Assembly: GCF_010499255.1 (NCBI RefSeq)
Contig: NZ_JAAGRN010000008.1
Span: 99,733-163,732, forward strand
DNA from: Sheuella amnicola
Lineage (GTDB): Bacteria; Pseudomonadota; Gammaproteobacteria; Burkholderiales; Burkholderiaceae_B
Direction: 5' to 3'
DNA: 64,000 nucleotides
The notes beneath the pieces were generated by a model, which did not search any database, was not told where the DNA came from, and saw nothing but the letters and a program-made list of their open reading frames with translations. Below are positions 8,517-18,588 of this stretch, in pieces (positions within the stretch are counted from its first letter, which is position 1; each line of letters begins with the position of its first letter). A program made the translations under genes and the position numbers.

Positions 8517-8888
8517 TTACCGCACACCAGCGCGATCGACCGGACCACCACGATTGGCCGCACCATCCGCTCCGGGGCCTGCGCGTTTCAAGCCGGGGCC
8601 AGCGGCACCTGCACCCGCACCAGGCGCGACGCCCACTCCCGGAGCTCCAGCACCAGGCCCACCGACTCCAGGCGCTCCGACTCCGGGTGCGACTCCCGGG
8701 CCTGGTGCCCCAGCGCCGGGGCCGGGTAAAACACCCACCCCAGGAGCGCCAACATTGGCTGGTCGTACAACACACCCAACCGGTAGCCCGGGGCTGGTGC
8801 AGTAAACAGTTTGTGCAGTCGTGAGCCCCGCATAAAAAACCGCACCTAAAACGGGGACGATTTTGACAACCACTTTGACAAATTTCAT
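8517..8888 (-). CDS. Small secreted Gly/Pro/Ala/Val-rich protein
   Basis: A 123-residue protein with a likely Sec signal peptide (MKFVKVVVKIVPVLGAVFYA, cleavage near TTAQT). A short Cys-containing segment follows (VYCTSPGLPVGCVV, recalling PXPV-repeat proteins of Burkholderiales). The rest is roughly 70 residues of GAPGVG, GPGAGAPG and GVGVAPG units and a basic tail. The ATG at 8888 has a GGAG ribosome binding site seven bases upstream, supporting real translation; the opposite strand is open too only because the repeat is rich in GGN/CCN codons. Its stop abuts, in frame, the TTG start of pip. Function is unknown; an extracytoplasmic low-complexity or structural role is a guess. Confidence 0.65.
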   Translation of the reverse strand: MKFVKVVVKIVPVLGAVFYAGLTTAQTVYCTSPGLPVGCVVRPANVGAPGVGVLPGPGAGAPGPGVAPGVGAPGVGGPGAGAPGVGVAPGAGAGAAGPGLKRAGPGADGAANRGGPVDRAGVR

Positions 8889-9034
8889 AACAACTCCATG
8901 TGAAAGAACTTCATGAATGATTCTTCAGATCATACACATCGAATACGCTAAACAGACTACGACATAAAAAATCTTTTAATAGTTTAAATATTAGTAAAAT
9001 ACTCAACAATTCGTTCATACGTGGATTAAACAAC

Positions 9035-11257
9035 ATGACTGCCCGCACTCAATGTCATCGCCTTCAAGTCGCAACTGTACTCTATCGATTTATCGAAGAC
9101 AGTGTTCTTCCGGGTACGGGTGTCGACAGCTCAACTTTCTGGAAAGGTTTCGATGCATTAGTCCACGACTTGACACCCCGTAATGTCGCGCTTCTGGCTG
9201 AACGCGATCGCATACAGGTCGAAATGGATAAGTGGCATCGTGCCAACCCGGGACCGATCAAGGACATGCCCGCTTATCGAAGCATGCTAGAAGCCATCGG
9301 CTACATTGCACCCGTTCCGGCTGATGCGACCGCCACCACGACAAACGTCGACGCGGAACTTGCGCTTCAAGCCGGACCGCAGCTCGTCGTGCCCGTATTG
9401 AATGCGCGATATGCACTAAATGCCGCCAATGCACGGTGGGGTTCGCTTTACGATGCACTATACGGTACCGATGCCATCCCTGAATCCGACGGTGCGACGA
9501 AATCATCTGCCGACGGCAAAAGCTACAACCCGATTCGCGGCGCCAAAGTCATTGCATTCGGTCGAAAGTTTCTGGATCAGGCTGCGCCATTGGTGAAAGG
9601 CTCGCACTCGGATGCAACGCACTACAGCGTCCAGAACGGCAAATTATTCGTCACGTTAAAAGACGGCAATCACACAAGCCTCGTCGATGAAAACAAATTC
9701 ATCGGCTATCAAGGCCAGCCGGCAGCGCCGTCTTCCGTGTTACTGGCCAATCATGGGCTGCACATCGATATCCAGATCGACAACTCCAAAGGAATCGGCA
9801 AAGACGATGCCGCGGGCGTCAATGACATCGTCATCGAAGCTGCGCTATCCACCATTCTCGATCTGGAAGATTCGGTTGCCGTGGTCGATGCCGACGATAA
9901 AGTGCTCGCTTATGGCAACTGGTTGGGCATTCTCAAGGGCACGCTTGTCGAAAGCGTCACCAAAAACGGAAAAACATTTGATCGCACGCTGAATAAGGAT
10001 CGTTCTTACACAGCTGGGGTCGGTGCCGTCGATGCCAAAAATGGGGTCGTGACACTACATGGTCGCTCATTGCTATTTTTGCGAAATGTCGGCCATCTGA
10101 TGACCAACCCTGCCATTCTCGATGGCAACGGCAACGAGATTTTCGAGGGAATCCTGGATGCGATGGTCACTGTCACCATCGCCATGCACGATCTGAAACG
10201 TGCCAAGGATCACGCCTATGGAAATTCGCGTACCGGTTCGGTTTACCTGGTTAAGCCAAAAATGCACGGACCTGCCGAAGTGACATTTGCCAACGAGTTG
10301 TTTGGTCGCGTTGAACAGGTTCTCGGATTGCCGGCCAATACGGTCAAACTTGGCATCATGGATGAAGAACGCCGTACCAGCGTAAACCTCAAAGCCTGTA
10401 TTCATGCCGCTAGTGCTCGCGTCGCATTCATCAATACAGGTTTTCTCGATCGCACCGGCGACGAAATGCACACTGCCATGCACGCAGGCCCGATGATCCG
10501 CAAAGGCGACATGAAATCCAGCGCCTGGTTGTCGGCATACGAACGTAGCAACGTACTGACCGGACTGTCGTGCGGACTTCGCGGCCGTGCGCAAATCGGC
10601 AAGGGCATGTGGGCCATGCCTGATTTAATGGCAGCCATGCTGGAACAAAAAATCGCCCACCCCAAGGCTGGGGCCAATACGGCATGGGTACCTTCACCGA
10701 CGGCAGCCACGTTGCATGCCCTGCACTACCATCAGGTCAGCGTATCGGATATCCAGAAAGATCTCGAAAAAGTGGATGCCAAGACGGAAATCGATCGTCT
10801 CCTGAATGAAATCCTCCAAGTGCCTGTGGCTGTCAAACCGACATGGACCCCAGCTGAAATTCAGCAAGAATTGGATAACAACGCACAAGGTATTCTAGGC
10901 TACGTTGTCCGCTGGATCGATCAAGGTGTAGGCTGCTCCAAAGTTCCGGATATTCACAACGTCGGACTCATGGAAGATCGCGCCACATTACGCATTTCCA
11001 GCCAGCATATCGCCAACTGGTTGCTGCACGGCATTGTCACAGAAGCCCAAGTCAACGAAACCTTTAAGCGCATGGCCAAGGTTGTCGACGGACAAAATGC
11101 CGGCGACCCGCTTTATAAACCGATGTCCCCCGATTTTGACTCATCTTCTGCATATAAGGCCGCCTGTGACCTGGTGTTCAAAGGTCTGGTTCAACCTAGT
11201 GGATACACAGAGCCCTTACTGCATGCTTGGCGCCTGAAGGTCAAAGCCGGCGTTTGA
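9035..11257 (+). CDS. glcB: Malate synthase G
   Basis: A 740-residue cytosolic enzyme condensing glyoxylate with acetyl-CoA to malate, of the usual length for isoform G. Seen: N-terminal [20 protein letters not shown], the active-site regions [37 protein letters not shown] and [13 protein letters not shown], and the C-terminal [19 protein letters not shown] with [12 protein letters not shown]. It stands alone with its own terminator. No glyoxylate carboligase or glycolate oxidase genes are adjacent, although GhrA, a glyoxylate reductase, is encoded at 53730. The 146 bases upstream are AT-rich and probably hold the promoter. Confidence 0.97.
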   Translation: MTARTQCHRLQVATVLYRFIEDSVLPGTGVDSSTFWKGFDALVHDLTPRNVALLAERDRIQVEMDKWHRANPGPIKDMPAYRSMLEAIGYIAPVPADATATTTNVDAELALQAGPQLVVPVLNARYALNAANARWGSLYDALYGTDAIPESDGATKSSADGKSYNPIRGAKVIAFGRKFLDQAAPLVKGSHSDATHYSVQNGKLFVTLKDGNHTSLVDENKFIGYQGQPAAPSSVLLANHGLHIDIQIDNSKGIGKDDAAGVNDIVIEAALSTILDLEDSVAVVDADDKVLAYGNWLGILKGTLVESVTKNGKTFDRTLNKDRSYTAGVGAVDAKNGVVTLHGRSLLFLRNVGHLMTNPAILDGNGNEIFEGILDAMVTVTIAMHDLKRAKDHAYGNSRTGSVYLVKPKMHGPAEVTFANELFGRVEQVLGLPANTVKLGIMDEERRTSVNLKACIHAASARVAFINTGFLDRTGDEMHTAMHAGPMIRKGDMKSSAWLSAYERSNVLTGLSCGLRGRAQIGKGMWAMPDLMAAMLEQKIAHPKAGANTAWVPSPTAATLHALHYHQVSVSDIQKDLEKVDAKTEIDRLLNEILQVPVAVKPTWTPAEIQQELDNNAQGILGYVVRWIDQGVGCSKVPDIHNVGLMEDRATLRISSQHIANWLLHGIVTEAQVNETFKRMAKVVDGQNAGDPLYKPMSPDFDSSSAYKAACDLVFKGLVQPSGYTEPLLHAWRLKVKAGV

Positions 11258-11276
11258 TACAACGACTTTTCATGAA

Positions 11277-11309
11277 AATAATGGCACCTGCGGTGCCATT
11301 ATTTTTTTT
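11277..11309 (+). terminator. Rho-independent terminator of glcB
   Basis: Twelve-bp stem AATAATGGCACC / GGTGCCATTATT around a TGC loop, running into an uninterrupted T tract (to 11309). It lies 20 bases after the glcB stop. Confidence 0.9.
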
Positions 11310-11395
11310 GCCCGAATTAGTGATAAAACAATAAATAATCGAAAACACCAGCCGCAAAAAAGGCAATCAGAATCAATTCGCCGCAAGGACAAACC

Positions 11396-12856
11396 ATGAA
11401 CGCAAGAGTTCCGAATCTAGATACCGCGCAAGTCCTCTCTGAAGTCAGCCAAGTCTGGGACAATGATCTTGTTCATCAGTTAAGCGAATATATCGAGATT
11501 CCGGCCAAATCCCCCGCCTTTGATCCCGACTGGGCGAAAACCGGATTGCTCGATACCGTGATCGAGCGCGCCGCTCGCTGGATAGAAGCGCAAAACGTGA
11601 CTGGACTGAAACTGGAAATCATTCGCTTGCCAGGCCGTACGCCAGTTTTATTTTTCGAGGTGCAGTCCACCCGAGCGCTTGCGCAAAACAGTCAAACAGT
11701 ACTGATGTACGGACATTTGGACAAACAACCCGAATTCGACGGATGGCGTGCTGGATTGGGCCCCTGGACTCCCAAATACATTGATGGCAAGTTATATGGC
11801 CGCGGTAGCGCAGACGATGGCTATGCCGCCTACGCAGCCATTACGGCCATCCAGGCGCTCAAACACCAGAATGTCGAGCATCCACGCATAGTCGGCCTCA
11901 TCGAAACCTGTGAAGAAAGTGGTTCGCCCGACCTGCTGCCTTATGTCGATGCGCTTCGTGCGCGAATGGGCGATGTAGGCCTGGTTATCTGCCTGGACAG
12001 TGGTGCCGGCAATTACGATCAACTGTGGCTGACGACCAGCCTGCGCGGCATGGCTTCGGGGGTATTAAAAGTCGAAATTCTCACTGAAGGCATTCACTCG
12101 GGAGATGCTTCCGGGCTCGTCCCATCCAGTTTCAGGATTATGCGTCAGGTACTGGACCGCCTTGAAGATAGCGCAACGGGGCGACTGCTCCCCGGCAGCT
12201 TCCATTGCGAGGTTCCCGCTGAACGATTAGCGCAAGCGCAAGCCACGGCGGGCATTCTCGGCGAAGAAATCTATAAACGCTTCCCCTGGGCGCATCACGA
12301 CTGCGGTGGCTCGACGCTTTTTGCGTTACCGACTACGCTCGACCCGGTGGAGGCGCTGATTCGCCGAACATGGAAACCAACGCTTAGCGTGACTGGTGCT
12401 GAGGGCTTTCCTGCATTGAAAGATGCCGGAAACGTTTTGCGTCCCTACACTGCGTTCAAGCTAAGCCTCAGGCTTCCCCCCCTAATCGATGCAGACCAAG
12501 CTGTGCAACAACTTAAAACACTGCTGGAAGACAACGCCCCCTATCAGGCAAAAGTGACTTTCGAGGGTGCAAGCGCATCAAGCGGATGGAATGCCCCCGA
12601 GACCAAACCCTGGTTCGAACAGGCGCTCAATGACGCCAGTCGCGCCCATTTTGGCGCTCCGGTCGGCTACATCGGACAGGGAGGCACAATCCCGCTGATG
12701 AATTTGCTGAGCGCAGGATTTCCGACCGCGCAAATGATGGTCTGCGGTGTACTGGGTCCAAAGTCCAACGCCCACGGTCCCAATGAGTTTTTACATGTTC
12801 CTTATGCTAAAAAACTTACTGCGGCTGTCGCTCAAGTGATCGCTCAGATGCCTTGA
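11396..12856 (+). CDS. M20-family metallopeptidase (dipeptidase/deacylase type)
   Basis: A 486-residue di-zinc peptidase of the M20 clan, probably cytosolic since no signal peptide is seen. Metal and catalytic landmarks: MYGHLDKQPEFDGW (His ligand and the Asp two residues on), LYGRGSADDGYA (bridging Asp), ETCEESGSPDL (catalytic and ligand Glu), VICLDSGAG, and a C-terminal His in SNAHGPNEFLHVPY. The dimerisation lid domain spans roughly residues 220-390. It follows glcB's terminator and precedes a D-aminoacylase-like amidohydrolase, an arrangement that suggests hydrolysis of peptides or N-acyl amino acids. The exact substrate cannot be inferred. Confidence 0.9.
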   Translation: MNARVPNLDTAQVLSEVSQVWDNDLVHQLSEYIEIPAKSPAFDPDWAKTGLLDTVIERAARWIEAQNVTGLKLEIIRLPGRTPVLFFEVQSTRALAQNSQTVLMYGHLDKQPEFDGWRAGLGPWTPKYIDGKLYGRGSADDGYAAYAAITAIQALKHQNVEHPRIVGLIETCEESGSPDLLPYVDALRARMGDVGLVICLDSGAGNYDQLWLTTSLRGMASGVLKVEILTEGIHSGDASGLVPSSFRIMRQVLDRLEDSATGRLLPGSFHCEVPAERLAQAQATAGILGEEIYKRFPWAHHDCGGSTLFALPTTLDPVEALIRRTWKPTLSVTGAEGFPALKDAGNVLRPYTAFKLSLRLPPLIDADQAVQQLKTLLEDNAPYQAKVTFEGASASSGWNAPETKPWFEQALNDASRAHFGAPVGYIGQGGTIPLMNLLSAGFPTAQMMVCGVLGPKSNAHGPNEFLHVPYAKKLTAAVAQVIAQMP

Positions 12857-12870
12857 GACAGCAGTGACAA

Positions 12871-12895
12871 CCGGCTGCGGGGGGAAAGCAGCCGG
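12871..12895 (+). other. GC-rich hairpin between peptidase and amidohydrolase genes
   Basis: CCGGCTGC (12871-12878) pairs with GCAGCCGG (12888-12895) across a nine-base purine-rich loop. There is no T tract, so it is more likely a processing or stabilising element, or a weak terminator, than a full intrinsic terminator. Confidence 0.4.
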
Positions 12896-12940
12896 TGACG
12901 GAGACATACTCAACAACAAACTAAATTAAATATAAAAATC

Positions 12941-14653
12941 ATGACTAAACCAAGCACACTCATTATCCGCGGCGGCACTATCGTTGACGGAACCGGTCAC
13001 ACTGCGTTCACTGGAGACATCAAGATTGTCGATGGAAAAATCGATCAGGTCGGTGTTGTCACCGGCACGGCAGATCAGGAAATCGACGCGAAAGGATTAC
13101 TCGTCACGCCTGGATTTGTAGACATACATACGCATTACGATGGCCAGGTTACCTGGAGCAATCAAGTTGCATCCTCATCGCAACTCGGCGTCACCACGGT
13201 GGTGATGGGCAACTGTGGCATTGGTTTTGCCCCCTGCAATCCAGAGCATCGCGACATCATGATGCGACTCATGGAAGGGGTTGAAGACATTCCAGGTGCC
13301 GTATTGCAAGAGGGCCTGCCCTGGAACTGGTCAAGCTTTCCGGAATATCTGGATGCGTTGGATGCAAGATCCTACGATATCGACATCGCCACCCAAATCG
13401 GTCATGCCCCTCTGCGTATTCACGTGATGGGCGACCGGGGGGCAGCTCGTGAACCCGCTCGCGACGAAGACATCGAAACCATGGCAAGAATCGCAGCTGA
13501 AGCGGTCGAGGCCGGGGCGCTTGGCTTTAGTACCTCTCGAACAATTTTGCACAAAAGCAGCGATGGCATGCACACCCCCACACTTGGTGCGGCCGAGAAA
13601 GAACTCGCCGGAATTGCCATGGGCTTGAAAAAAATCGGCAAAGGGACTTTGCAGCTGGTCACAGACTTTGATGACGTCGATGCCGAATTTGCCATGCTGC
13701 GTCGAATCGTCGAACAATCGGGACGTCCCTTGTCGCTCACGCTGTTGCAGCATGAGCATCTGCCGGATCGCTGGCGCCGTGTGATGGCACACATGCACGA
13801 TGCCACCGATGCCGGCTTGAAAATGAAAGCGCAATGCGGAGCCCGTCCGGTAGCATTGATATTCAGTTTTGCGCTGACTTTATGCCCGTTTTCGCAACTG
13901 CCTTCTTATGAGGCATTGAAAGATTTGCCTCATGAGGCAAGGATGACCAAACTACGTGACCCTGAGGTGCGCGCTGCGATTCTGGCCGAAGAGCATCACG
14001 AAGAAATGTATAAGCGTCGCGTTGCGAACTTCGAAAATCTCTACAAATTGGGCGACCCGCCAGAGTATGAACCCAAACCCGAAGACAGTCTTGCGGCACT
14101 CGCCTCGCGAGCCGGCGTATCGGCCGCCGAATATGCTTACGACTATCTACTCGAAAATGACGGCAAATCGATGCTGTACCGCCCTCTATACAACTACTTC
14201 GAGAAAAATCTGGATGTCTTGCGCGAAATGCTGATGGATCGGGATACTGTGCCGGGCTTAAGCGATGGTGGTGCCCATTATGGTTTTATATGCGATGCAA
14301 GTTTTCCAACGTATCTGCTGACCCACTGGGCGCGAGATCGATCGCGCGGAGAAAAAATCCCTCTTGAACTACTGATCAAGATGCAAACACAAGATACCGC
14401 GGCGACCGTTGGACTGAACGATCGCGGGCTACTCAAGCCCGGCTATAAGGCTGACATCAATATTATCGATTTCGAAAACTTGCATCTGCATGGTCCGACA
14501 ATCACATATGACTTACCTGCCGGCGGGCGCAGACTTGGACAACGTGCGGATGGCTATCGCGCAACGATTGTCTCGGGCGTTGTCACTTATCGCAACGGTC
14601 AAGCGACCGGAGAACTTCCGGGGCGCTTGATTCGAGGTGCTCAATCATTATGA
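12941..14653 (+). CDS. N-acyl-D-amino-acid deacylase-like amidohydrolase
   Basis: A 570-residue amidohydrolase-superfamily enzyme (amidohydrolase 3/D-aminoacylase group). Landmarks are [13 protein letters not shown] at the start, the metal site [30 protein letters not shown] (the family's metal-ligand Cys region), FSTSRTILH, a later Asp in [13 protein letters not shown], and the C-terminal beta-sandwich segment [17 protein letters not shown]. Relatives remove acyl groups from D-amino acids or open cyclic amides. It sits between an M20 peptidase and a NIPSNAP gene and upstream of a Liv-type importer, so it may act on an imported amide. It is paralogous to the gene at 45339. Substrate is uncertain. 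Confidence 0.87.
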   Translation: MTKPSTLIIRGGTIVDGTGHTAFTGDIKIVDGKIDQVGVVTGTADQEIDAKGLLVTPGFVDIHTHYDGQVTWSNQVASSSQLGVTTVVMGNCGIGFAPCNPEHRDIMMRLMEGVEDIPGAVLQEGLPWNWSSFPEYLDALDARSYDIDIATQIGHAPLRIHVMGDRGAAREPARDEDIETMARIAAEAVEAGALGFSTSRTILHKSSDGMHTPTLGAAEKELAGIAMGLKKIGKGTLQLVTDFDDVDAEFAMLRRIVEQSGRPLSLTLLQHEHLPDRWRRVMAHMHDATDAGLKMKAQCGARPVALIFSFALTLCPFSQLPSYEALKDLPHEARMTKLRDPEVRAAILAEEHHEEMYKRRVANFENLYKLGDPPEYEPKPEDSLAALASRAGVSAAEYAYDYLLENDGKSMLYRPLYNYFEKNLDVLREMLMDRDTVPGLSDGGAHYGFICDASFPTYLLTHWARDRSRGEKIPLELLIKMQTQDTAATVGLNDRGLLKPGYKADINIIDFENLHLHGPTITYDLPAGGRRLGQRADGYRATIVSGVVTYRNGQATGELPGRLIRGAQSL

Positions 14654-14705
14654 AAGGAAACAGGTCAAAACCGATCTGATACATAAATATAAAAGGAGAT
14701 AAAAA

Positions 14706-15026
14706 ATGACGGCAATTTATGAACTGCGAACCTACACGGTCACGGTCGGAAAAATGAACGATGTGATCGCACTGTATCAAAGTGAAGGATGGCCCGCGCT
14801 ATCAAAACACCCTGATCGTCTATGCAGCTATTTCACGGGTGATATTGGTGCATTGAATCAAATCGTCCACCTATGGAAGTTCAAGGATGATGCCGACCGG
14901 CGCGCATTCTGGGCCGGTGTATTCAACGATCCTGCTTTCATGAATTTCGCCAGGCAATTGCGCCCGCTTCTGCAAAAACAGGAAAACAAAATACTGCTAG
15001 GCGCACCTTGGGGACCAAACCTTTAA
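14706..15026 (+). CDS. NIPSNAP-family protein
   Basis: A 106-residue protein with the family's typical opening (MTAIYELRTYTVTVGKMND) and the LNQIVHLWKFKDDADR motif, a dimeric ferredoxin-like alpha/beta-barrel fold. Bacterial members accompany catabolic operons but have no agreed biochemical role. It lies 52 bases after the amidohydrolase with AAAGGAGAT just upstream of its ATG, so it is probably translated from the same message. A strong terminator follows. A second NIPSNAP gene (41358) sits beside a CoA-transferase. Confidence 0.88.
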   Translation: MTAIYELRTYTVTVGKMNDVIALYQSEGWPALSKHPDRLCSYFTGDIGALNQIVHLWKFKDDADRRAFWAGVFNDPAFMNFARQLRPLLQKQENKILLGAPWGPNL

Positions 15027-15040
15027 CCAGCTTAAAAATG

Positions 15041-15068
15041 ACGACGCAATATGCGTCGTTTTTTTTTC
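15041..15068 (+). terminator. Rho-independent terminator after the NIPSNAP gene
   Basis: Perfect 8-bp stem ACGACGCA / TGCGTCGT with an ATA loop (15041-15059), followed by nine Ts. It separates the hydrolase group from the Liv importer operon. Confidence 0.92.
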
Positions 15069-15196
15069 GGGATGCCGTCACGGGCAATTCAGGGCAAACC
15101 CTCGTATTCAAGATGGTTGTTTAAAGTCATTTTCATTGATAATAAAAAAAAATAATGACCGATAGCTTATAAAAAGTAATTCAAACGGGAGACAAG

Positions 15197-16081
15197 GTGA
15201 CTGATTTTATTGTGATCAATTTTCAAGTGCTTTTTTCCGGCCTTGCGCTCGGATCAATATATGCACTAGTCGCACTCGGCTTTGTCCTGATCATTCGGGC
15301 TACGAATGTCGTGAACTTCGCTCAAGGCGATTTCGCCATGCTTGGCGGATTCGCGATGGTCGCTTTTCTGGCCACAGGCGTACCTTACTGGATCGCAATC
15401 CCTTGCGCCCTTGTCGCCATGGGGATATTCGGATTGATTTTCAACCTGGGGGTCTACTACCCTTTACGCCACCGTAATTATCTTCCCGTGATCATCAGCA
15501 CCCTTGGTGCTTCGATATTCATGCAAAACATCGTGCTTTATTTTTTCGGCCCTCAACCCAGGCCGATGGAGAAAGTTTTTAAAACATCAGGCATCGAAAT
15601 CGGTGGCGTATTTATGGATACGCAATACCTGACTATTTTGGGTGTTACAGCGATTGCGGTCGCCTTCCAATATTTTCTCTTCGAGCGAACACTGTTCGGC
15701 AAAAAACTGCAGGCAACTTCCCAGGATAAAGACATGGCCAGACTGGTCGGCATCCCCGTTGCCACCATGATTGCATTTACTTTCATCTACAGCGCGATTC
15801 TGGGTGGCGTGGCCGGCATTCTAGTGTCCCCGGTTCTGTTCGTTTCGATCGGAATGGGATCGATCATCGCTCTCAAAGCGTTTTCCGCAACGGTCATCGG
15901 TGGATTTGGCGACGTAACCGGGTCAATTGTCGGAGGACTTTTGCTTGGTGTAGTCGAAAGTTTCGGTGCCCATTACATTTCGGTACCGTACAAGGACGCT
16001 TTCGCTTTTCTCTTGCTCTTCATCTTTTTGCTTGTGAGACCACAAGGCATTTTCGGTGAAAAGATATCGGAGAAAGCATGA
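15197..16081 (+). CDS. livH: Branched-chain amino acid-type ABC transporter permease (LivH)
   Basis: A 294-residue inner membrane permease with about eight hydrophobic segments. Family motifs: LGSIYALVALGFVLIIRATN, VNFAQGDFAMLGGFA, and near the end VIGGFGDVTGSIVGGLLLG and VRPQGIFGEK. The start is GTG at 15197 with GGGAGAC seven bases upstream. Its stop overlaps the start of the fused LivM-LivG gene by four bases (ATGA), giving coupled translation. Members of this permease family import branched-chain amino acids, amides, urea or other small organics, so the substrate here is open. Confidence 0.93.
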   Translation: MTDFIVINFQVLFSGLALGSIYALVALGFVLIIRATNVVNFAQGDFAMLGGFAMVAFLATGVPYWIAIPCALVAMGIFGLIFNLGVYYPLRHRNYLPVIISTLGASIFMQNIVLYFFGPQPRPMEKVFKTSGIEIGGVFMDTQYLTILGVTAIAVAFQYFLFERTLFGKKLQATSQDKDMARLVGIPVATMIAFTFIYSAILGGVAGILVSPVLFVSIGMGSIIALKAFSATVIGGFGDVTGSIVGGLLLGVVESFGAHYISVPYKDAFAFLLLFIFLLVRPQGIFGEKISEKA

Positions 16082-17814
16082 AAAAGATTATCGCACTACT
16101 CGCGCTTGGGATCGTTCTTGCCATCATCCCCTATTTCTTCAAGATCTCTCCCTATGTGCTGAATATTTTCATGCAAGCGGCTACCTACTCAATCGCCGTT
16201 CTGGGGATGACCGTCGTTCTAGGCTACACCGGTCAGATCAATCTGGCTCAGGCCACATTCTTCGGACTGGGTGCTTACGTCGTCGGACTTGGTACGGTCG
16301 ATGGCGGTATGAATTTCTGGATCACGCTCATACTCGGCATCGGCGTTGCAACGCTTTCCGGATTTATCCTGGGATTAACCACCTTAAGATTGAAGGGTCA
16401 TTACCTGGCGATGATCACGATCAGTTTTCAGCAGATCTTCGACCTGGTGCTCAACAACTGGATCGACTTCACTCGTGGCCCAGATGGTATCGCCGGAATT
16501 GAACGCCCACATCTGTTCGGCTTCGCACTCACGGACGATCGAGACTATCTCTTTCTCTGTGCTGTCGTGCTCTATGCCGCAATCTATTTTGTCTGGAAAC
16601 TGCCACAAACAAGTACTGGTCGCGCGATGCGCGCGATCCGGGAAAATGAACTGGCGGCCGAGGTCAGCGGTGTCAATAGCCTCAAGGTAAAAGTCATTGC
16701 GTTCACCATCAGCGCAGGTCTGGCGGGGCTTGGTGGCGTACTCTATGCCGCTGGCTTCGCCTATATCAGTCCTGATAACTTCAACTTCGCCCGCTCGATC
16801 GAATTTTTGACCATGGTCCTGCTAGGCGGATCTCAGTCGGCATTTGGCGGAGTCCTTGGTACAGGCCTTTTGATCTTGCTGCCGGAATGGCTCAGATTCC
16901 TGAAAGAAATTTATCTGGCCGCATATGGTTTGGCCGTGATCCTGATCATGGTGTTTCTGCCAACCGGAATCTGGGGATTGATCAGCGCCCGCGTGGCCAA
17001 GTTCAAGAAACAACCAACTATAGATTTGAACACCATCGCCGACCTGGATGTTACGGTGCCAATCACCAACCCCGAACCAATCCTGATTCTGGATAATGTG
17101 CAAAAACACTTTGGCGGGGTTAAAGCGGTCGATGGGATTACGCTGGCAGTCGAACGCGGCACTGTTCATGCTCTGATCGGCCCGAACGGTTCGGGAAAAA
17201 CGACTACCTTGAACGTCCTGAGCGGAATTTACAAACCGACTATCGGAAAAATGCTATTCGATGGCCAGGACATAACGGACAAAGCACCTTTCGAGCGCGC
17301 CGGCCTCGGCATGGGAAGAACCTTCCAGAACATTCGCCTGTTTCCGGCCCTGTCTGTTGTCGAAAACGTAATGGTTGGCGCTCAACGGGAAAACAATCCG
17401 ATCGAATCCGGTCAAGCTGCATTACGCGAACGCGCACTGTCGGCGCTCAAGTTCGTCGGCATGGCCGAAAATGCCGAGGTGATCGTACAAAATCTGCCAT
17501 ACGGCCATCAGCGACTCGTTGAAATCGCCCGAGCCCTTGCAGGTCATCCCAAGTTTCTGCTGCTCGATGAACCGGCGGCCGGTTTGAATCAAACCGAAAA
17601 ACAGGAACTGGCTAACTTGTTGAAGAGGTTGCGTGGACACGGATTAACCATTTTCCTGATCGAACACGACATCGGCCTGATCGAACAAGTATCCGACAAA
17701 ATCACCTGCCTGAACTTTGGCAAACAAATCGCCGAAGGCGAACCGTCATATGTGTTGCGCCATCCGGATGTCATCACTGCCTATCTGGGGGAGAGCTCAC
17801 ATGGCGCTGCTTGA
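16078..17814 (+). CDS. livMG: Fused Liv permease (LivM) and ATPase (LivG)
   Basis: A 578-residue fusion. Residues 1-305 form a LivM permease with about nine membrane segments (GMTVVLGYTGQINLAQATFF, GHYLAMITISFQQIF, IRENELAAEVSGVN). After a linker, residues 338-575 form the LivG ATPase with Walker A GPNGSGKTT near residue 368, GRTFQNIRLFP, Walker B HPKFLLLDEPAAGLN and the H-loop FLIEHDIG. The ABC signature is the relaxed PYGHQ usual in LivG. The fusion ties one ATPase to one permease and is an established arrangement in some proteobacterial Liv-like importers. It overlaps livH by four bases and livF by fourteen. Confidence 0.93.
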   Translation: MKKIIALLALGIVLAIIPYFFKISPYVLNIFMQAATYSIAVLGMTVVLGYTGQINLAQATFFGLGAYVVGLGTVDGGMNFWITLILGIGVATLSGFILGLTTLRLKGHYLAMITISFQQIFDLVLNNWIDFTRGPDGIAGIERPHLFGFALTDDRDYLFLCAVVLYAAIYFVWKLPQTSTGRAMRAIRENELAAEVSGVNSLKVKVIAFTISAGLAGLGGVLYAAGFAYISPDNFNFARSIEFLTMVLLGGSQSAFGGVLGTGLLILLPEWLRFLKEIYLAAYGLAVILIMVFLPTGIWGLISARVAKFKKQPTIDLNTIADLDVTVPITNPEPILILDNVQKHFGGVKAVDGITLAVERGTVHALIGPNGSGKTTTLNVLSGIYKPTIGKMLFDGQDITDKAPFERAGLGMGRTFQNIRLFPALSVVENVMVGAQRENNPIESGQAALRERALSALKFVGMAENAEVIVQNLPYGHQRLVEIARALAGHPKFLLLDEPAAGLNQTEKQELANLLKRLRGHGLTIFLIEHDIGLIEQVSDKITCLNFGKQIAEGEPSYVLRHPDVITAYLGESSHGAA

Positions 17815-18523
17815 ACTTAAAAATGTCGAAAGCTACTACGGTAATGTTCAGGCGCTCAAAGGCATCTCGATGCACGTCAATCAGGGTGAAATCGTCACTC
17901 TGCTCGGGGCGAACGGTGCCGGCAAAAGCACGACGCTTCGAAGCATCTCGGGGCTTGTCAATGTCACCAGCGGCGATATTATTTTCGATGGTCAAACTGT
18001 TCTGAATGTACCCTCGGAAAAAGTCGTAGCCCGCGGAATCGCGCATGTGCCCGAAGGTAGGAGAATCTTTCCCGGCCTGACTGTCACCGAAAATATCATG
18101 ATCGGGAGTTCGGCCCGTAAAAACGTTGGGCGCAAGGAACTAGAAAATGAAGTCGAGGAAATGTTCGAAATTTTTCCTCCACTCGAACGCTTGCGCAACG
18201 CGCTGGGCTGGAGCCTATCCGGAGGCGAGCAGCAAATGCTCGCGGTCGCACGTGGACTGATGTCAAAACCAAAACTGCTTTTATTGGACGAACCATCGCT
18301 AGGTCTGGCGCCTTTGATTGTTCAGCAATTGTTCGCGACCATCAGAAAAATCCGCGAGCGAGGCATGACAATTTTGCTGGTCGAGCAAAATGCGAACATG
18401 GCGCTGTCTGTTGCCGATCGGGGCTATGTACTTGTCACCGGCAATCTTACTGTGGAAGGAACGCCCGAACAATTATTGAATAACGAGGAGGTACGCTCAG
18501 CATATCTTGGCGGCGGTCATTGA
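17801..18523 (+). CDS. livF: Liv-type ABC transporter ATPase (LivF)
   Basis: A 240-residue ATPase. Walker A is LLGANGAGKSTT, the Q-loop region is VPEGRRIFPGLTV, the signature is LSGGEQQMLAVARGL, Walker B is PKLLLLDEPSLGLAP and the switch His is replaced by Gln (LLVEQN) as is normal in LivF. I place the start at the ATG at 17801, after GGGGAGAGCTCAC; a longer in-frame opening begins at 17717 inside livMG but has no such site. It overlaps livMG by 14 bases and partners the LivG half in the nucleotide-binding dimer. Confidence 0.94.
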   Translation: MALLELKNVESYYGNVQALKGISMHVNQGEIVTLLGANGAGKSTTLRSISGLVNVTSGDIIFDGQTVLNVPSEKVVARGIAHVPEGRRIFPGLTVTENIMIGSSARKNVGRKELENEVEEMFEIFPPLERLRNALGWSLSGGEQQMLAVARGLMSKPKLLLLDEPSLGLAPLIVQQLFATIRKIRERGMTILLVEQNANMALSVADRGYVLVTGNLTVEGTPEQLLNNEEVRSAYLGGGH

Positions 18524-18588
18524 TTGCATTCTTTTTTAACGTAGTCACCATCTGATTGAAGTTTAAAAGCAAGTCAGGAGACATAAGC

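Noticed and set aside
8554..8805. Plus-strand Pro/Ala/Thr-rich open frame opposite the Gly-rich secreted protein
   Set aside because: It arises because GGN repeats read CCN on the other strand. It lacks a signal peptide and a ribosome binding site, while the minus-strand gene has both.
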